From Mobilisporobacter senegalensis (GTDB lineage Bacteria; Bacillota; Clostridia; Lachnospirales; Lachnospiraceae), in contig NZ_RJVG01000002.1 in NCBI RefSeq assembly GCF_003752155.1, positions 478,040 to 542,039 on the forward strand: 64,000 nt of DNA. The letters are read 5' to 3'. The notes below the pieces were generated by a model. It was not told the origin of the DNA and did no database searches. It saw only the letters and a list, made by a program, of their open reading frames with translations. Positions 45,134 to 53,836 of this stretch are shown piece by piece (positions within the stretch are counted from its first letter, which is position 1; each line of letters begins with the position of its first letter). The position numbers and the translations under genes were made by a program.

Positions 45134-45564
45134 GTTAGGCATTGATAAATGTAATTTTGAGGAGTGGGCGCGAGTCCACTCTTAACTTTTTGCGTGGAGG
45201 CAACGAGCCAAGCGCCAATACAGACATGGCGAACTTCATGCTTGCATGAAAGTGAGGTCATGACTGTATTGGCATTTGGCGACGCCCACGAATCTTAGAA
45301 ATTTACGAAGTAAATTTCTAAGATATGGGTGGCTCGTTGCCGTGTAAGGGAACAGCTCGTTGCCGTATAAGAGGACGGCTTGTGCTGTTAGAAGCGGCTC
45401 ATTGCCGCTAAGAAGCGTAGCTCCTATATAAGAATTATTTTCTTATATCTTAGGAAGAATATATATTACAGTTCAGCCATAAGCTCGATTTCGCTTCACT
45501 GCATGGCTGAACTGTAACAATAATATTGAAACAACAACTGAATATGGAAGAAAAGAGGGTTATA
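45134..45564 (+). promoter_or_regulatory. Long palindrome-rich leader region upstream of rimP
   Basis: No coding region is seen in this stretch. It contains: GTGGGCG (45164-45170) complementary to CGCCCAC (45283-45289); GGCAACGAGCCA (45199-45210) to TGGCTCGTTGCC (45330-45341); GCCAATACAG (45214-45223) to CTGTATTGGC (45264-45273); a 15-bp palindrome with 3-nt loop (45292-45324); four degenerate 19-23-nt tandem units (45331-45416); an AT-rich hairpin (45423-45454); and repeat copy C. The region is more G+C-rich than its surroundings in places. It could be a structured leader, an independent RNA or an inserted element. Confidence 0.6.
45466..45517 (+). repeat. Dispersed palindromic repeat, copy C (most complete)
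   Basis: TTACAGTTCAGCCAT (45466-45480) pairs perfectly over 15 bp with ATGGCTGAACTGTAA (45503-45517). An inner AAGC/GCTT stem lies in the centre. Related copies are at 34230-34284 and 26744-26776. It ends 47 nt before rimP, within its leader. Confidence 0.85.
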
Positions 45565-46032
45565 ATGGCAAAGAAAGAAGATTATGAATTAAGAACTGAA
45601 AAATTATTAGAGCCAATTATCAAAGATACTAATTTTGAATTAGTAGATGTTGAATATGTAAAAGAAGGTGGCAACTTCTTCTTAAGAGTTTATATTGATA
45701 AGCCGGGTGGAATTACCATTGATGATTGTGAACTTGTTAGCAGGGCATTAAGTGATTTATTAGATAAACACGATTTCATTCCGGATGCATATATCTTAGA
45801 AGTAAGTTCACCAGGACTTGGAAGACAGTTAAAGAAAGACAAAGATTTCGCCAGAAGTATTGGTGAAGAGGTTGAGATAAAATTATATAAAGCGATTAAT
45901 AAACAAAAAGATTTTTTTGGCATTTTAAAAGCTTATAATAAAGATACTATTACAATTGAACAGGAAAATGAATCTGAGATGATATTAGAAAGAAAAGACA
46001 TTGCCATGATAAGGCTTGCACTTGACTTTTAA
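45565..46032 (+). CDS. rimP: Ribosome maturation factor RimP
   Basis: Needed for 30S subunit maturation. 155 aa: LLEPIIKDTNFELVDVEYVK, FFLRVYIDKPGGITIDDCE, YILEVSSPGLGRQLKKDKDF and a C-terminal SH3-like domain. ATG 45565 follows AAGAGGG; upstream in-frame codons at 45526 and 45544 have no good site. First gene of the nusA operon, as in most bacteria. Confidence 0.97.
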   Translation: MAKKEDYELRTEKLLEPIIKDTNFELVDVEYVKEGGNFFLRVYIDKPGGITIDDCELVSRALSDLLDKHDFIPDAYILEVSSPGLGRQLKKDKDFARSIGEEVEIKLYKAINKQKDFFGILKAYNKDTITIEQENESEMILERKDIAMIRLALDF

Positions 46033-46056
46033 TTAATAAGGGAGGATATTAGAAAA

Positions 46057-47115
46057 ATGAGTAAGAATTCAGAATTAATTGATGCATTGAACCAGATTGA
46101 GAAAGAAAAAAACATAAGCAAAGAGATATTACTTGAGGCTATGGAAAATTCCCTGGTGGCTGCATGCAAAAATCATTTTGGCAAGGCAGATAACATTAAA
46201 GTAAATATTGATCGTCAAACTGGTGAGGTTAATGTTTATGCAGAAAAAGTAATCGTTGAAAATTTGGAAGATCCATTAACACAAATGAGTATTGTTGAAG
46301 CAAAATTAAAATATCCTAAATATGATATTGGCGATATTGTTCATGTTGAGGTAACACCAAAGAATTTTGGACGTATTGCAGCACAAAAAGCGAAACAAGT
46401 TGTTGTTCAAAAGATTAGAGAAGAAGAAAGAAAAGTTTTATTTGATCAGTACTATGGGAAAGAAAAAGATATTGTAACAGGTATCGTTCAACGTTATGTC
46501 GGCAATAATGTTAGTATTAATCTTGGAAAAGTGGATGCAGTACTTACAGAGAATGAGCAAGTAAGGGGCGAGCGCTTTAAACCGACCGACCGAATTAAGT
46601 TATATGTATTAGAGGTAAAAGATACTACAAAAGGGCCAAGGATTACTGTTTCAAGAACTCACCCAGAATTGGTTAAGAGGCTTTTTGAAGCAGAAGTTAC
46701 TGAAGTTAAGGATGGAACAGTAGAGATTAAGAGTATATCAAGAGAAGCAGGTTCCAGAACAAAGATGGCTGTATATACCAATAATCCTGACGTTGATCCT
46801 GTTGGAGCATGTGTTGGACTTAATGGTGCAAGAGTAAATGCAATCGTTCATGAACTTAGAGGCGAAAAAATTGATATTACCAATTGGAATCCGGATCCGG
46901 CAATTTTTATTGAAAATGCTCTCAGTCCAGCAAAAGTTATCTCTGTAGAAGTAGATGTAGAAGAAAAGAGTGCAAAAGTAGTTGTTCCAGATTATCAGTT
47001 ATCATTGGCTATTGGTAAGGAAGGCCAAAATGCAAGGCTTGCAGCTCGTCTGACCGGGTATAAAATTGACATTAAAAGTGAGTCACAGGTAGAACCAGGT
47101 AATGATGAATATTAA
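46057..47115 (+). CDS. nusA: Transcription termination/antitermination factor NusA
   Basis: 352 aa with an N-terminal RNA-polymerase-binding domain (1-125), S1 domain (DIVTGIVQRYVGNNVSINLG) and two KH domains (DPVGACVGLNGARVNAIV; LAIGKEGQNARLAARLTGYKI). The C-terminal acidic repeats of E. coli NusA are absent, as is normal for Firmicutes. GGGAGG precedes ATG 46057. Confidence 0.98.
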   Translation: MSKNSELIDALNQIEKEKNISKEILLEAMENSLVAACKNHFGKADNIKVNIDRQTGEVNVYAEKVIVENLEDPLTQMSIVEAKLKYPKYDIGDIVHVEVTPKNFGRIAAQKAKQVVVQKIREEERKVLFDQYYGKEKDIVTGIVQRYVGNNVSINLGKVDAVLTENEQVRGERFKPTDRIKLYVLEVKDTTKGPRITVSRTHPELVKRLFEAEVTEVKDGTVEIKSISREAGSRTKMAVYTNNPDVDPVGACVGLNGARVNAIVHELRGEKIDITNWNPDPAIFIENALSPAKVISVEVDVEEKSAKVVVPDYQLSLAIGKEGQNARLAARLTGYKIDIKSESQVEPGNDEY

Positions 47116-47152
47116 TTTATCATTTAGAAAAGAAATACTAGGAAGTGATTGA

Positions 47153-47428
47153 ATGAGTGTGAAAAAAATACCTTTAAGACAGTGCACAGGCTGTGGAATC
47201 ATGAAAAGCAAGAAAGAACTGCTTCGAGTGATCAAAACACCAGAAGAAGAGATCATCCTTGATGAAACAGGGAAAAAGAATGGTAGAGGCGCTTATATAT
47301 GTAAAGACCTTGAATGTTTAAAAAAGGCAATCAAGAATAAAGGGATTGAAAGATCTTTAAAAGTTTCCATTCCATCAGAAGTATATGAGCAGTTAGAGAA
47401 GGAGTTGATAAAGCTTGAAGGAAGATAA
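47153..47428 (+). CDS. rnpM: RNase P modulator RnpM (YlxR family)
   Basis: 91 aa, YlxR family: PLRQCTGCGIMKSKKELLRVI, then NGRGAYICKDLECLKKAIKNKG. The family was recently linked to RNase P RNA binding and inhibition in B. subtilis. Between nusA and ylxQ as usual. AGGAAGTG precedes ATG 47153. Its 3' end overlaps ylxQ by 14 nt. Confidence 0.93.
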   Translation: MSVKKIPLRQCTGCGIMKSKKELLRVIKTPEEEIILDETGKKNGRGAYICKDLECLKKAIKNKGIERSLKVSIPSEVYEQLEKELIKLEGR

Positions 47429-47771
47429 GGAAGGCTTGGTTGATTCATTGAAGTATAAGAATAAAGTATTTTCTTATATTGGTTTAGCAACAAAAGCTGG
47501 AAAGATAGCAAGCGGTGAATTTTCAACTGAAAAAGCAGTAAAAGAAGGTAAATCAAATATTGTTATTGTAGCAGAAGATGCTTCAGATAATACTAAAAAG
47601 ATGTTTACCAATATGTGTGCTTACTATAAAGTGCCAATTTACTTTTTTGGTGAAAAAACAGAGCTAGGTCATGCAATGGGTAAAGAGTACCGTGCTTCTT
47701 TAGCATTGCTTGATAAGGGCTTGGCTGATGCAATTGAAAAGCAACTAAAAACAGCAATGCAGGAATTTTAA
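47415..47771 (+). CDS. ylxQ: L7Ae-family RNA-binding protein YlxQ
   Basis: 118 aa with an L7Ae/L30e fold: [39 protein letters not shown] and [28 protein letters not shown]. It likely binds kink-turn RNA. TTG 47415 overlaps rnpM and has GGAG 10 nt upstream. Alternative in-frame TTG codons lie at 47436 and 47448, so the exact N-terminus is uncertain by up to 11 residues. Confidence 0.88.
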   Translation: MKEDKEGLVDSLKYKNKVFSYIGLATKAGKIASGEFSTEKAVKEGKSNIVIVAEDASDNTKKMFTNMCAYYKVPIYFFGEKTELGHAMGKEYRASLALLDKGLADAIEKQLKTAMQEF

Positions 47772-47806
47772 ACTTAATTTTTGCATCCACATTGGAGGTA
47801 GTAAGT

Positions 47807-50434
47807 ATGTCAAAAATAAAAATATACGAATTAGCAAAACAAATAGATAAACAAAGTAAAGATATTATTACATTTTTAAAGGATAAAGGGTTTGAAGTAA
47901 AAAGCCACATGAGCAATATAGAAGATACACAGGTGGATATGATTAAAAATCATTTTGGGAAATCTGGAGCTGTTCAGGTAAAGGCAACTGAAACAAAACC
48001 AATCAAATCTAGTGGGGAAGTTAAAACAAATCACAGACCAGTACAAAGTAATAGTACCAATGGAAACCGCCCAGCACAACAAAGTAATAATACTAATACA
48101 GCCTATCAAAATACTAGTAATAGACCTGTTCAGGATGGAAACAATGTGAGAACTAACTCAAATAATACGAATAGGCCAGCGCAAAATAGTGGGAATAGGT
48201 CAACTCAGACGGGTACGAATAGGCCGGCACAAAATAGTGGAAATAGACCTTATCAAAATAGTGGAAGCAGACCAACGCAAAATAGTGGAAATAGACCAAT
48301 GCAAAATAATGGAAGCAGACCAACGCAAAATAATGGAAACAGACCAACACAAAACAGCACGAATAGACCTTACCAAAATAGTAACAATAGCGGTAGCAGT
48401 AACAATAATAATAGATCTAATCAAAGCAATTATAATAAACCAAATCAAGGGTATAATAACAATCGTGGCGAACATAATTCCAATAATAGAAATACCCAAG
48501 GTACTAATGATAATAGAAGAAGCAACGGAAATAATCGTAATACCCAAGGGAACAGATATAATCAAGGTAATTTTAGAAATAATGAATCAAATAGTAATGT
48601 AAGTAAGAAGGATCCTAATAGAAAAGGAGCTTTTATCATGCCAAAACCTCAACCACAGGTAGTTGAAAAAGAGGATGATGGTATTAAAACAATTATTATT
48701 CCAGAAACTTTAACAATCAAAGAATTAGGGGATAAGATGAAAGTACCGGCAGCAGCTATTGTGAAAAAGTTATTTTTGGCTGGTAAAATGGTATCTATTA
48801 ATCAAGAAATTACATTTGAAGAAGCGGAAGAAATTGCTATTGAATATGATTGTATTGTAGAACAGGAAGAGAAAATAAATATAATCGAAGAACTGCTAAA
48901 AGAGGAAGAAGAAGATACATCAACATTTAAAAAACGCCCACCAGTTGTCTGCGTAATGGGTCATGTTGATCATGGTAAAACTTCACTCTTAGATGCCATC
49001 AGACAAACCCATGTTACAAACAATGAAGCAGGCGGCATCACTCAGCATATTGGTGCGTACACGGTAAATGTAGGTGGAGAAAAAATTACATTCCTTGATA
49101 CTCCGGGACATGAAGCATTTACATCTATGCGTATGAGAGGAGCCCAGTCTACAGATATTGCTATCCTTGTTGTTGCAGCAGACGATGGTGTCATGCCACA
49201 AACAATAGAGGCAATCAGCCATGCGAAAGCAGCAGGTATCGAAATTATCGTTGCTGTTAATAAGATTGATAAACCAAGTGCTAATATTGACAGAGTAAAG
49301 CAAGAATTAACCGAGTATGAATTAATAGCCGAAGACTGGGGCGGCAGTACAATATTTGTTCCTGTTTCTGCACATACCAAAGAGGGTATTAACGAATTAT
49401 TGGAAATGATAAATCTTACTGCAGAAGTGCTAGAGTTAAAGGCAAATCCGGACCGTAATGCAAGAGGTGTTGTGATTGAAGCACAACTTGATAAAGGAAG
49501 AGGACCGGTGGCTACGATTCTTGTGCAAAAGGGTACGCTTCATGTTGGTGATTCCATTGCGATTGGTTCTGCATATGGTAAAGTGAGAGCTATGATGGAT
49601 GATAAAGGACGCCGGGTGAAAGAAGCAGATCCTTCTACACCTGTAGAAATACTTGGCTTAAATGAAGTTCCAAATGCCGGTGAAATTTTTATGGCTACAG
49701 ATAATGAGAAAGAAGCTCGTAATATTGCAGAAGCCTATATTAAACAAAGCAGAGAAAAACTTCTTGAAGATACAAAATCAAAGTTATCTTTAGATGGTTT
49801 ATTCTCACAGATACAAGCAGGTAATATTAAAGAACTTAATATCATCATTAAAGCAGATGTTCAGGGTTCTGTAGAAGCAATGAAGCAAAGTCTGTTAAAA
49901 TTAAGTAATGATGAAGTAGCAATTCGAATTCTTCATGGTGGTGTTGGTACCATTAATGAATCAGATGTTAATCTGGCAGTAACTTCAAATGCGATTATCA
50001 TTGGATTTAATGTAAGGCCTGATAATGCGGCAAAAGATACTGCAGATAGAGAAAAAGTAGATTTAAGACTTTATCGCGTTATTTATAATGCAATTGAAGA
50101 TATTGAAAATGCAATGAAAGGTTTACTTGATCCTACTTATGAAGAGAAAGTTCTTGGTCATGCAGAGGTAAGACAGGTATTTAAGGCATCTGGTCTTGGA
50201 AGTATCGCAGGTTCTTATGTTCTTGATGGAAAAATTGTTCGTAATTCATCTGCAAGAATCATGCGTGATGGTTCCGTTATCTATGATGGACCGTTAGCAT
50301 CATTGAAGAGATTTAAGGATGATGTAAAAGAAGTTGCATCAGGTTATGAATGTGGTCTTGTATTCGAAAAATTTAATGATATTAAAGAAGGAGATACTGT
50401 AGAAATCTACATTATGCAAGAAGTACCACGCTAA
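47807..50434 (+). CDS. infB: Translation initiation factor IF-2
   Basis: 875 aa. An N-terminal IF2N domain ([19 protein letters not shown]) is followed by a long Asn/Gln/Arg/Pro-rich low-complexity region (about residues 70-275), a second IF2N motif and the G domain with [22 protein letters not shown] and [10 protein letters not shown]2 domains II-IV close it ([15 protein letters not shown]). The insert replaces the usual charged linker and is unusually rich in Asn with 8-residue repeats. ATG 47807 follows TGGAGGT; TTG 47792 is in frame but lies on that site. Confidence 0.97.
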   Translation: MSKIKIYELAKQIDKQSKDIITFLKDKGFEVKSHMSNIEDTQVDMIKNHFGKSGAVQVKATETKPIKSSGEVKTNHRPVQSNSTNGNRPAQQSNNTNTAYQNTSNRPVQDGNNVRTNSNNTNRPAQNSGNRSTQTGTNRPAQNSGNRPYQNSGSRPTQNSGNRPMQNNGSRPTQNNGNRPTQNSTNRPYQNSNNSGSSNNNNRSNQSNYNKPNQGYNNNRGEHNSNNRNTQGTNDNRRSNGNNRNTQGNRYNQGNFRNNESNSNVSKKDPNRKGAFIMPKPQPQVVEKEDDGIKTIIIPETLTIKELGDKMKVPAAAIVKKLFLAGKMVSINQEITFEEAEEIAIEYDCIVEQEEKINIIEELLKEEEEDTSTFKKRPPVVCVMGHVDHGKTSLLDAIRQTHVTNNEAGGITQHIGAYTVNVGGEKITFLDTPGHEAFTSMRMRGAQSTDIAILVVAADDGVMPQTIEAISHAKAAGIEIIVAVNKIDKPSANIDRVKQELTEYELIAEDWGGSTIFVPVSAHTKEGINELLEMINLTAEVLELKANPDRNARGVVIEAQLDKGRGPVATILVQKGTLHVGDSIAIGSAYGKVRAMMDDKGRRVKEADPSTPVEILGLNEVPNAGEIFMATDNEKEARNIAEAYIKQSREKLLEDTKSKLSLDGLFSQIQAGNIKELNIIIKADVQGSVEAMKQSLLKLSNDEVAIRILHGGVGTINESDVNLAVTSNAIIIGFNVRPDNAAKDTADREKVDLRLYRVIYNAIEDIENAMKGLLDPTYEEKVLGHAEVRQVFKASGLGSIAGSYVLDGKIVRNSSARIMRDGSVIYDGPLASLKRFKDDVKEVASGYECGLVFEKFNDIKEGDTVEIYIMQEVPR
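48173..48388 (+). repeat. Nine 24-bp tandem repeats inside infB (RPxQN-type octapeptide)
   Basis: Units start with AGG or AGA every 24 nt (48173, 48197, 48221 ... 48365). Each encodes Arg-Pro-x-Gln-Asn-Ser/Asn-Gly-Asn/Ser with small changes ([24 protein letters not shown]). They occupy about residues 123-194 of IF-2. The frame is preserved in every unit. Confidence 0.9.
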
Positions 50435-50469
50435 AATATAATATCCAGGCAAAGGATGTGTGTTAATAT

Positions 50470-50868
50470 ATGAGAAAGAATAGTATTAAGAATACCAGGG
50501 TAAATGGAGAAGTCCAAAAAGAGCTAAGCAGTTTGATCAGCAGAGAAATCAAAGATCCCAGAATTAACCCTATGACAACAGTGGTAGCTGTGGAAGTGGC
50601 ACCGGATTTAAAACATGCGAAAGTATATATTAGTGTACTTGGAGATGAGGAATCTAAAAAATCAACTTATGAAGGTTTAAGAAGTGCTGCTCCATTTATG
50701 AGAAGAGAGTTAGCAAGAAGGATAAATTTAAGAAATACACCTGAATTAACATTTGTAATGGATCAGTCCATAGAATATGGTGTTAATATGTCTAAGCTGA
50801 TCAATGATGTAAATCAAAAGAATGACGAGGATTTAGATACAACAGAAGAAGACTCAGGGGAAGAATAA
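50470..50868 (+). CDS. rbfA: 30S ribosome-binding factor RbfA
   Basis: 132 aa: RVNGEVQKELSSLISREIKD, MTTVVAVEVAPDLKHAKVYIS, LRRxL-type helix (APFMRRELARRI) and LTFVMDQSIEYG. The acidic tail is longer than the core family. Assists 16S 5'-end maturation with RimP. AAAGGATG lies upstream of ATG 50470. YlxP, which sits before rbfA in B. subtilis, is missing. Confidence 0.96.
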   Translation: MRKNSIKNTRVNGEVQKELSSLISREIKDPRINPMTTVVAVEVAPDLKHAKVYISVLGDEESKKSTYEGLRSAAPFMRRELARRINLRNTPELTFVMDQSIEYGVNMSKLINDVNQKNDEDLDTTEEDSGEE

Positions 50869-50898
50869 AATATACAAAAGTAAAGGAGGGGGAATGCT

Positions 50899-51894
50899 AT
50901 GGATAATATATTAGAAACAGTTGTAAATAGCAAAAAGATAGGTATTGCAGGGCATGTCAGACCGGATGGGGATTGTGTAGGATCTTGTATTGCGCTTTAT
51001 AATTATCTGACTACTCATTGTAAAGGTAAAGAAGTAACCGTTTACCTTGAAAAGATACCTGATACTTTTATGTTTCTTAAAAATATTGATAAGATTAAAA
51101 CAACATATGATGATAATGAGATTTATGATACCTTTATATCGTTGGACTGTGGATCTTTAGACCGTTTGGGCCCTGCAGAAAGATATTTTACAGAAGCAAA
51201 AATGAATATTAATATAGATCATCATATCAGTAACACCTTCTTTGCTAAGGAAAATCATGTTCTACCTGATTCAAGCTCTACCTGCGAAGTTTTATATGGA
51301 ATATTTGAGAATGAGAAAATAGATGAAGCGGTTGCAGAAGCGTTATATATGGGAATTGCCCATGATACGGGTGTATTTAAACATTCTAACACAACAAAAC
51401 ATACTATGATGGTAGCAGGCAGCCTCATGGAAAAAGGAATACCATTTTCAAAACTGATTGATGAAACTTTTTATCAAAAAACATATGTACAGAATCAGGT
51501 ACTTGGCAGATGTTTATTAGAAAGTATCTTAGTATTAGACGGACGATGTATTGTATCCACTGTTAGTAAAAAAGTAATTGATTTTTACGGCGCAAAATCC
51601 GAAGATTTAGATGGAGTAATTGATCAGCTGCGAATTACAAAAGGAGTGGAAGCTGCTGTGTTTGCTTATGAGGTTGATAAAGACATATATAAAGTAAGCA
51701 TGCGATCCAATGGACTGGTTAATGTAAGTAAGATTGCCACCTACTTTAATGGGGGTGGACATATAAGAGCAGCAGGCTGTACTATGATGGGAAATGTATA
51801 CGATGTTATTAATAATATAACCCATCATATTGAAGCACAATTAGAATATAACCGGGTCCACAATGATAATTCAGAAACTAATTTAGAATCATAA
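50899..51894 (+). CDS. nrnA: DHH/DHHA1 phosphoesterase, NrnA-like oligoribonuclease/pAp phosphatase
   Basis: 331 aa. DHH motifs in order: HVRPDGDCVGS, SLDCGSLDRLG, NIDHHISNTFF and GIAHDTGVFKHSNT. The C-terminal DHHA1 motif is GGGHIRAAGC. NrnA degrades short RNAs and removes 3'-phosphate from pAp. Its place between rbfA and truB is common in Firmicutes. GGAGGGGG precedes ATG 50899. Confidence 0.92.
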   Translation: MDNILETVVNSKKIGIAGHVRPDGDCVGSCIALYNYLTTHCKGKEVTVYLEKIPDTFMFLKNIDKIKTTYDDNEIYDTFISLDCGSLDRLGPAERYFTEAKMNINIDHHISNTFFAKENHVLPDSSSTCEVLYGIFENEKIDEAVAEALYMGIAHDTGVFKHSNTTKHTMMVAGSLMEKGIPFSKLIDETFYQKTYVQNQVLGRCLLESILVLDGRCIVSTVSKKVIDFYGAKSEDLDGVIDQLRITKGVEAAVFAYEVDKDIYKVSMRSNGLVNVSKIATYFNGGGHIRAAGCTMMGNVYDVINNITHHIEAQLEYNRVHNDNSETNLES

Positions 51895-51938
51895 TATAAA
51901 TTTTAAATCAATCATTTAAAGAAAAAGGAGAGGTAACC

Positions 51939-52835
51939 TTGATAAACGGTATCATTAATATATATAAAGAAAAGGGTTATACCTCTCATGATGTAGTGGC
52001 AAAGCTTAGAGGTATCTTAAAACAAAAAAAAATTGGACACACTGGTACACTTGATCCGGATGCAGAAGGTGTACTGCCAGTTTGTTTAGGTAAGGCAACA
52101 AAACTTTGCGATCTTTTAACAGATAAAGATAAAACGTATGAAACTGTTTTAAAATTAGGAATTACTACTGACAGCCAGGATACAACAGGAAAAATCCTTA
52201 AGGAGCAAAGAGTTACTTCATCCAAGGAAGAGATCAAAGAGGTCATTCTTGGGTTTATTGGAGACTATGAACAAATACCTCCAATGTTTTCAGCACTGAA
52301 AGTGAACGGGAAGAAACTTTATGAACTGGCCAGAGAAGGAATTGAAATTGAACGTAAGGCTAGAAACGTTCATATTCATCATATTGAAATCGTACGAATT
52401 GATGAAGATGAAATAAAAATGGTCGTATCATGTTCAAAAGGAACTTATATCAGGACTCTCTGTCATGATATTGGAGAAAAACTTGGCTGTGGTGGCTGTA
52501 TGAAAAATTTAGTTCGTACAAAAGTCAGTAGATTTGTTATTGAAGACAGTTTGAAATTATCTGATGTAGAAAAATTACGAGATGGGGATAAGTTGGGGCC
52601 ACATATCATAAAAATTGAAGATATGTTCTTAGATTACTCTAAGGTCATGGTATCAGAAGAGTATACCAAGTTTATTTATAATGGAAATAAAATCAATAAG
52701 GATATGTTACTTAATAATAACCTTTCTAATACAACGAAACAAATTAGAGTTTATGATTGTCTTGAACAATTTATAGGCTTATATGAGCTCATGGATGATG
52801 GTAATATTTATAAACCTGTTAAAATGTTTCTGTGA
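51939..52835 (+). CDS. truB: tRNA pseudouridine(55) synthase TruB
   Basis: Makes the T-loop pseudouridine of tRNAs. 298 aa. Catalytic Asp39 is in GHTGTLDPDAEGVLPVCLG; also YEQIPPMFSALKVNGKKLYELAR and CSKGTYIRTLCHDIG. The C-terminal extension is modest. The TTG start at 51939 follows AAAGGAGAGGT; no ATG fits the family N-terminus. Confidence 0.97.
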   Translation: MINGIINIYKEKGYTSHDVVAKLRGILKQKKIGHTGTLDPDAEGVLPVCLGKATKLCDLLTDKDKTYETVLKLGITTDSQDTTGKILKEQRVTSSKEEIKEVILGFIGDYEQIPPMFSALKVNGKKLYELAREGIEIERKARNVHIHHIEIVRIDEDEIKMVVSCSKGTYIRTLCHDIGEKLGCGGCMKNLVRTKVSRFVIEDSLKLSDVEKLRDGDKLGPHIIKIEDMFLDYSKVMVSEEYTKFIYNGNKINKDMLLNNNLSNTTKQIRVYDCLEQFIGLYELMDDGNIYKPVKMFL

Positions 52836-52876
52836 TCAAGTGAAATTCAATTCAGATATGGTTTAGGAGTACAAAA

Positions 52877-53800
52877 ATGGAATATATTGCAGGAAATACG
52901 GATTTTAGGCTACATAACAGTGCAGTATCTTTAGGTAAATTTGATGGCTTGCATATTGGGCATCAGTTATTAATTGATAAAACAATCTCATTAAAGCAGG
53001 AAGGGTATTCTTCTGTTGTTTTTAGTTTTTTATATAATCCGAGAAATCTTTTTTCAGAGATAGATATGAAATTTATCTATACGGAAGAAGAGAAAAAGAG
53101 AAAGCTGAAAGAAAAAGGACTTGATGTATTCATATCTTATCCATTTTCTAAAGAGACAGCAAGCATGGAACCAGAGAAATTTGTAAAAGAAGTCCTGGTA
53201 GATCGTATCGATGCGAAAGTAATTGTTGTTGGAAGTGATTACTGCTTTGGACGAAACCGTGAAGGTAACGTAGATATGCTAAGGGAATTATCAAAACAAT
53301 ATGGTTACAGATTAGTTATATATGATAAATTAAAGTTAAAGGACACTATTGTAAGCAGCACACTTATCCGGGATGAGTTAGAAAAGGGTAATATTGAACT
53401 TGTCAATCAAATGCTTGGAACGCCATATTCAATTATAGGCGAGGTAATGCATGGAAGAAAGATTGGAAGAACTCTTGGCATGCCAACTACAAATCTGATA
53501 CCTGATGACAATAAACTGTTACCACCTAATGGTGTATATGCATCAAAAGTCATTATTGATGGAATCAGTTATGACAGCGTTACCAGCATTGGATATAAAC
53601 CCAGTGTAGGCAAAGAAACGAAAAAGGGAGTAGAAACTTTTATCTTTGACTTTGATGATGATTTATATGGAAAAATCATTGAAGTAAGATTATATGGATT
53701 TGAAAGAGAAGAAGTTAAATTTAATTCCCTAGAGGAGCTATCCGATCAAATGCATAGAGACATTCAGTGGGCAAAAGAATTCTTAAAAGAATATAGGTAA
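52877..53800 (+). CDS. ribF: Bifunctional riboflavin kinase / FMN adenylyltransferase
   Basis: Makes FMN and FAD. 307 aa: N-terminal nucleotidyltransferase with GKFDGLHIGHQLLI, VGSDYCFGRNREGN and VSSTLIRDELEKG, then C-terminal kinase with GRTLGMPTTNLIP and LLPPNGVYAS. TTAGGAGT precedes ATG 52877. Last gene of the rimP operon; a strong terminator begins at the stop codon. Confidence 0.97.
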   Translation: MEYIAGNTDFRLHNSAVSLGKFDGLHIGHQLLIDKTISLKQEGYSSVVFSFLYNPRNLFSEIDMKFIYTEEEKKRKLKEKGLDVFISYPFSKETASMEPEKFVKEVLVDRIDAKVIVVGSDYCFGRNREGNVDMLRELSKQYGYRLVIYDKLKLKDTIVSSTLIRDELEKGNIELVNQMLGTPYSIIGEVMHGRKIGRTLGMPTTNLIPDDNKLLPPNGVYASKVIIDGISYDSVTSIGYKPSVGKETKKGVETFIFDFDDDLYGKIIEVRLYGFEREEVKFNSLEELSDQMHRDIQWAKEFLKEYR

Positions 53801-53836
53801 AAAAAGTTCTGATGATTTTACATCAGAACTTTTTTT
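53801..53836. terminator. Bidirectional intrinsic terminator between ribF and the MocR gene
   Basis: AAAAAGTTCTGATG (53801-53814) pairs with CATCAGAACTTTTT (53821-53834), loop 6 nt, with T runs on both strands. The MocR stop codon and its last four sense codons lie inside this hairpin. Confidence 0.93.

Noticed and set aside
45331..45416. Possible CRISPR-like repeats
   Set aside because: Units are contiguous, degenerate and without spacers; no cas genes are present.
48189..48602. Long open frame on the + strand in another frame of infB
   Set aside because: It is a by-product of the 24-bp tandem repeats; no ribosome site, and its Ile/Lys-rich product resembles nothing.
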